From: JBMNGH01 sp050949725
GTDB taxonomy: Bacteria; Bacillota; Thermosediminibacteria; Thermosediminibacterales; Tepidanaerobacteraceae
Reading direction: 5' to 3'
Assembly (NCBI GenBank): GCA_050949725.1
Contig: JBMNGH010000011.1
Span: 124,001 to 188,000 of the forward strand
Length of the DNA: 64,000 nt
Under the pieces are notes generated by a model. The model did not search any database. It was not told the DNA's origin and worked only from the letters and a program-made list of their open reading frames with translations. Positions 60,591 through 64,000 of this stretch are shown in pieces; position 1 is the first letter of the stretch, and every line of letters starts with the position of its first letter. A program made the translations under genes and the position numbers.

Positions 60591-61723
60591 ATTTCACCCC
60601 TCAATTTGACGGGAAGTATAAAATCTATCCGACCTCTTGAGTTTTCTGGTGTAATAATACACGGCCCGCTTTGTCCAGAAAATTTTAGAATTACTCTTGG
60701 TTCATTTGCGGCTCTGAGTGCATCTATAAAAAATCTTGCATTAAATGCAATTAAAAGCTCTTCACCTTTTGTATTGCATTTTATCTTCTCCTGGATGTTT
60801 CCAATATCTGATTCTGCACTGACCACAATCTCATCCACGTTTATTTTCAGTTTAAATAAGTTGTTTTGACTACCTTCCCTTGCCAATACGAGCGCTCTTT
60901 CAATTGCTGAAAGCAGCATGCCACAGTCTACAACAACTTTAGTCTTTTCATCTATATCCATGACATTTTTATAATCTATAAAACTACCCTCAAGGACCCT
61001 TGAAGAAATTACAAGATTATTATTTGTGAATTCAACTTTATTTTTCCCAATATACATCATAAAATCAGAATCATCATCCTCAAATATTTTAGAAAGTTCC
61101 ATCAAAGTCTTGCCCGGGACAATGACACTCAAGTCATCTGAAAGCAAGCTATCTCCTTTAACTTTTTCCCAGCACCACGCTATTCTGTAGCCATCAAGAC
61201 ATACCATATTTAAAACACCATCAGCAATCTGTATAAGTGCTCCTGTCAGCTGAGGTCTCAATGTATAATCATCTGACTTGGCATATATTGTCTTTTTTAT
61301 CATTTCTTTAAACGACCGTTGTGAAAATTTTAAACAAGGTGTGGTACCTGATATGGAAATTTCAGGGAAATCTTCTGCGCTATAGTAATATATTTCCATT
61401 TTAAGTTCTCCGGAACTCAGTGTGATGTGATTGCCATCAACCGAAAAATCAACTGGTCCTGACGGCATTTTCCTGACAATTTCAGAAAGTATTCTTGCAC
61501 TTACTACAACTGCACCTTCTTGTCGTATCTCGTATATATCATCGTTTTTTTTAATTGTATAATTAATCCCCATGTCTACATCTGTTGAGGCCAAATTTAA
61601 TTCACCTTCATAAGTATAAAACTTTATACCTGACAATATTGGGATTGTGGTCTTGGAGGGAACAAATCTTTCAACAATCGATATGGTTTGTGCAAGTACA
61701 TCCCTGTCAATACAAAAATTCAT
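60587..61723 (-). CDS. dnaN: DNA polymerase III beta sliding clamp
   Basis: This 378-residue clamp begins MNFCIDRDVLAQTISIVERFV and shows ILSGIKFYTYEGELNLASTD, then the C-terminal LPVKLRGEI, close to the usual P-M-R/K-L clamp ending. Three repeated domains of about 125 residues are expected. GGAGG lies 7 bases before the ATG. The intergenic region upstream carries DnaA boxes. Confidence 0.96.
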   Translation of the reverse strand: MNFCIDRDVLAQTISIVERFVPSKTTIPILSGIKFYTYEGELNLASTDVDMGINYTIKKNDDIYEIRQEGAVVVSARILSEIVRKMPSGPVDFSVDGNHITLSSGELKMEIYYYSAEDFPEISISGTTPCLKFSQRSFKEMIKKTIYAKSDDYTLRPQLTGALIQIADGVLNMVCLDGYRIAWCWEKVKGDSLLSDDLSVIVPGKTLMELSKIFEDDDSDFMMYIGKNKVEFTNNNLVISSRVLEGSFIDYKNVMDIDEKTKVVVDCGMLLSAIERALVLAREGSQNNLFKLKINVDEIVVSAESDIGNIQEKIKCNTKGEELLIAFNARFFIDALRAANEPRVILKFSGQSGPCIITPENSRGRIDFILPVKLRGEI

Positions 61724-61739
61724 TATAATTCCTCCAAAA

Positions 61740-61982
61740 AAATTTTATTATACATGTCATAAAATAATACTAACACGAATATATTATTAAAATAGTAATA
61801 GTAGTAGTAAAAGCTGTGGATATGTGGATAAATCATGTTAATAACTGAATTATTTATATAGACCATGTGGATAACTTGTTGATACTGGGTATAAACTTTT
61901 TCACAGTACTAACAAAAGTTGCTTTTAGTCGAAAATTGTCCACTTTTAATAAACAGGATATCCCGTTGATTTCAACAGGTTA
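61740..61982. other. oriC: Origin region with DnaA boxes between dnaA and dnaN
   Basis: TGTGGATAA, the complement of TTATCCACA, occurs at 61823-61831 and 61866-61874. A one-base variant TGTGGATAT overlaps at 61815-61823, and TTGTCCACT lies at 61936-61944. The stretch at 61740-61810 is very AT-rich, suitable as an unwinding element. Location next to dnaA and dnaN supports an origin role. Confidence 0.78.
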
Positions 61983-63344
61983 TCAACCATGGAGCAATTT
62001 CTTTTTTAGGTTTTCGATTGTCTGGGACAGTTCAGAACTTTGAGCCATATCTTTGGAAATCTTATCTCTGGCGTGAATTACTGTAGTGTGATCTCTTCCG
62101 CCGAATTCTTCGCCTATTTTTGGCAGTGATAAGTCCGTAAGCTCAGTGCATAGATACATGGCCACTTGACGAGCAAAAGCTATATCTTTGGTCCTTTTTT
62201 TAGATTTAAACTCTTCAGTTTTTACAGAATAGTAACTTCCCACTTCCTGGAAAATACGAGGTAATGTAACCTTTTTAGGTTTCTCGTCAGGGAGTATATC
62301 TTTTAATACCTGTTCGGCAAGGCTCAATTTTATTTCACTGTCTATAAGTGAAGAGTATGCTACTATCCGTATGAGTGCCCCCTCAAGTTCCCTGATATTT
62401 GTTTCGATTTTCGTGGCGATAAAGTTTATGACATCATCCGGTATAGTAAGGTTTTCTGTAAGTGCTTTTTTTTGTAGGATAGCGATCCTTGTTTCAAAAT
62501 CAGGTGGCTGGATGTCGGTTATCAGCCCCCATTCAAAACGGGACCTAAGTCGCTCTTCCAATGTTGGTATTTCCTTTGGAGGTCTGTCACTTGAAATAAC
62601 TAGCTGTTTATTAGCCTCATGCAGAGCATTAAATGTGTGGAAGAATTCTTCTTGTGTCCTTTCCTTTCCTGCAATAAATTGAATGTCATCAATTAGCAGC
62701 ACATCTATCGTCCTGTATTTATTTCTAAACTCAACATTTTTATCGTCACGTATGGAATTTATCAGTTCATTCGTAAACTTTTCAGAAGATATATACAATA
62801 CTTTACATGAGGGTTTCTGTGAAAGAATCTTGTGTCCTATGGCATGCATCAAATGTGTCTTTCCGAGCCCTACTCCTCCGTAGATAAAAAAGGGGTTGTA
62901 TGCCTTTGCAGGGGATTCGGCTACTGCTAAAGATGCAGCATGTGCAAACCTATTGCTGTTTCCAACGACAAATGTGTCAAAGGTATATTTTTGATTGAGT
63001 GAGGCAGAAATATCTTCGATGTACCTTTTTGTCTGTTCACCGTGTAAATCGCTTTCCACTTCGGGGATGATAATATCATCGGAGTTTAGTTCCTCACATA
63101 TCTCTAAAGAAATGGTTATATCTTTCTTCATAATTGAACTTAAGATATCTTTTAACAGATTTATGTACCTTTTTTTAATCACCGATTTTATAAATTCGTT
63201 CGGGACTTGCAAAACCGCATTATCATCGTTTATACTGATCAATTTCGCGGGTTTCAAGACAGTATTCAAAGACATATCATTATTTAATTCATTGCTTAAG
63301 ATTTTCAAGACCTGATACCAAATTTCGGAAGGGTCAAAAGACAT
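61983..63344 (-). CDS. dnaA: Chromosomal replication initiator DnaA
   Basis: This 453-residue initiator has an N-terminal domain I (about 1-80), the AAA+ Walker A FIYGGVGLGKTHLMHAIGHK (from about 153), Walker B VLLIDDIQFIAGKERTQEEF, and the C-terminal DnaA-box-binding domain with GGRDHTTVIHARDKI. GGAGG lies 8 bases before the ATG. It transcribes towards dnaN away from rpmH. Confidence 0.97.
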   Translation of the reverse strand: MSFDPSEIWYQVLKILSNELNNDMSLNTVLKPAKLISINDDNAVLQVPNEFIKSVIKKRYINLLKDILSSIMKKDITISLEICEELNSDDIIIPEVESDLHGEQTKRYIEDISASLNQKYTFDTFVVGNSNRFAHAASLAVAESPAKAYNPFFIYGGVGLGKTHLMHAIGHKILSQKPSCKVLYISSEKFTNELINSIRDDKNVEFRNKYRTIDVLLIDDIQFIAGKERTQEEFFHTFNALHEANKQLVISSDRPPKEIPTLEERLRSRFEWGLITDIQPPDFETRIAILQKKALTENLTIPDDVINFIATKIETNIRELEGALIRIVAYSSLIDSEIKLSLAEQVLKDILPDEKPKKVTLPRIFQEVGSYYSVKTEEFKSKKRTKDIAFARQVAMYLCTELTDLSLPKIGEEFGGRDHTTVIHARDKISKDMAQSSELSQTIENLKKKLLHG

Positions 63345-63389
63345 AAAAAAACCTCCTCGAGCATTACGAGAATGACTTTAGCCAATATC

Positions 63390-63418
63390 ATAATACCAAA
63401 ATAATGTCAGATGTTCAA
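63390..63418 (-). promoter_or_regulatory. Probable dnaA promoter
   Basis: On the minus strand TTGAAC (63413-63418) and TATTAT (63390-63395) are 17 bases apart, about 45 bases before the dnaA start. Confidence 0.55.
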
Positions 63419-63499
63419 TATGTACTATTTGACTAAATATGTGGCTTTGATACGACTTAAAAACGATCAACACAAATCATACAGCAGTGGTTTAGTTTC

Positions 63500-63529
63500 T
63501 TGACAATCTTTATTTAGATACGCTATAAT
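63500..63529 (+). promoter_or_regulatory. Promoter of rpmH
   Basis: TTGACA (63500-63505) and TATAAT (63524-63529) are 18 bases apart, ahead of GGAGGTG and the TTG start. Confidence 0.75.
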
Positions 63530-63586
63530 CATTATAACTTGGTAAATCATGCAATCGACGCAGTTTAATATTCGGAGGTGATACTA

Positions 63587-63721
63587 TTGAAAAGGACGTA
63601 CCAGCCGAGCAAACGATATAGGAAAAAAGTACACGGTTTTAGAAAGAGAATGAGAAAAAAATGTGGCAGGAATATAATCCGAAGGAGAAGGGCTAAGGGA
63701 AGGAAAAGGCTGACTGCTTAA
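63587..63721 (+). CDS. rpmH: Ribosomal protein bL34
   Basis: This 44-residue basic protein reads KRTYQPSKRYRKKVHGFRKR at the start and ends RRRAKGRKRLTA, which is bL34. The start is TTG with GGAGGTG 6 bases upstream. The Q-P-S-x-R motif and the length are invariant features. It is divergent from dnaA and followed by rnpA, as at most bacterial origins. Confidence 0.97.
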   Translation: MKRTYQPSKRYRKKVHGFRKRMRKKCGRNIIRRRRAKGRKRLTA

Positions 63722-63829
63722 ATCGACCTCATTTTCAGTGTTTTCACAGAAGATCATGCAAATAAACTGCTCATATTAGTACCGGGCTTATGATGCTCTA
63801 TAGAAGCCGTGTGCTGGAGGAAGGCTTTA

Positions 63830-64000
63830 TTGAGAAGACGTCTAAGATTGACAAAAAATTTTGAATATATTAAAGTATATAAGGCGGGAAGGCGCTTGTC
63901 CAGCCCTTTTTTTACTATGTACATTAAGTCAAATAATCTCGAAGTGACGAGATTCGGGATATCTGTATCTAAAAAGGTTGGCAACAGCGTAGCCCGCAAT
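63830..64000 (+). CDS. rnpA: Ribonuclease P protein component (partial)
   Basis: The first 57 codons are visible before the window ends: RRRLRLTKNFEYIKVYKAGR, then FGISVSKKVGNSVARN, the start of the RNR motif helix. It is the protein subunit for tRNA 5' processing. The TTG start lies 5 bases after GGAGGAAGG. It is 108 bases downstream of rpmH, likely the same transcript. Confidence 0.95.
   Translation, partial: MRRRLRLTKNFEYIKVYKAGRRLSSPFFTMYIKSNNLEVTRFGISVSKKVGNSVARN

Noticed and set aside
63754..63999. Minus-strand ORF opposite rnpA
   Set aside because: It is a shadow of rnpA, whose plus-strand sequence and ribosome binding site are clear.
1..64000. CRISPR arrays, insertion sequences, tRNA or rRNA genes, prophage
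   Set aside because: No regularly spaced repeat array with unique spacers, no transposase or integrase motif, and no tRNA or rRNA sequence was seen on either strand.

Overview
The window is a chromosome segment from an anaerobic, spore-forming Firmicute of the Clostridia (probably a moderately thermophilic Thermoanaerobacterales or Thermosediminibacterales relative). This is inferred from gene content and low GC; no rRNA is present to confirm it. Sporulation genes (yabG, SpoIID, spoVG, a SPOCS/LysM protein), T-box leaders, TTG/GTG starts behind strong Shine-Dalgarno sites, and the ferredoxin-linked ketoacid fermentation genes all fit. The right end is the origin: rnpA and rpmH point right, while dnaA, dnaN, yaaA, recF, a DUF721 gene, remB, gyrB and gyrA run left on the minus strand, with DnaA boxes between dnaN and dnaA.

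Read leftwards from the origin, the minus strand follows the classic Bacillus/Clostridium order: tmk, darA, yaaR, holB, yaaT, trmN6, rsmI, an AbrB-type regulator (on the plus strand), metG, tatD, rsmA, yabG, veg, ispE, purR, spoVG, glmU, prs, ctc, pth. Accessory blocks are inserted in this backbone: herA-nurA (30.9-33.7 kb), a buk-ptb-iorA-iorB aromatic or branched-chain ketoacid fermentation cluster (23.6-28.1 kb), a molybdenum/selenium cofactor trio (42.9-45.2 kb), and a surface-protein module (35.5-42.7 kb).

The surface-protein module is the most interesting region. A compact pseudoknotted RNA at 42.6-42.7 kb matches the c-di-GMP-II riboswitch and ends in an intrinsic terminator. It leads an operon with an exported acidic protein, a DUF5305-like membrane protein, a membrane histidine kinase and a NarL-type response regulator. 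Next to it, divergently transcribed, are a SipW/ER-type signal peptidase with an extra extracytoplasmic domain and a small exported protein with the codon use of a highly expressed gene. The promoter of that small protein is preceded by three 23-bp-spaced direct repeats, likely activator sites. My reading is a c-di-GMP-controlled, archaeal-flavoured surface fibre or matrix system.

Other notable items: a HesB/IscA-like selenoprotein with an in-frame TGA and a hairpin downstream of it; T-box leaders for metG and proC; a SpoIID-amidase fusion whose amidase half has lost a zinc ligand and the catalytic glutamate; a one-base frameshift in buk; a yaaT gene whose only plausible start is ATA; a Zur/Fur-like palindrome at a zinc-uptake lipoprotein gene; and two families of short non-coding repeats. 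I saw no insertion sequence, CRISPR array, tRNA or rRNA gene.
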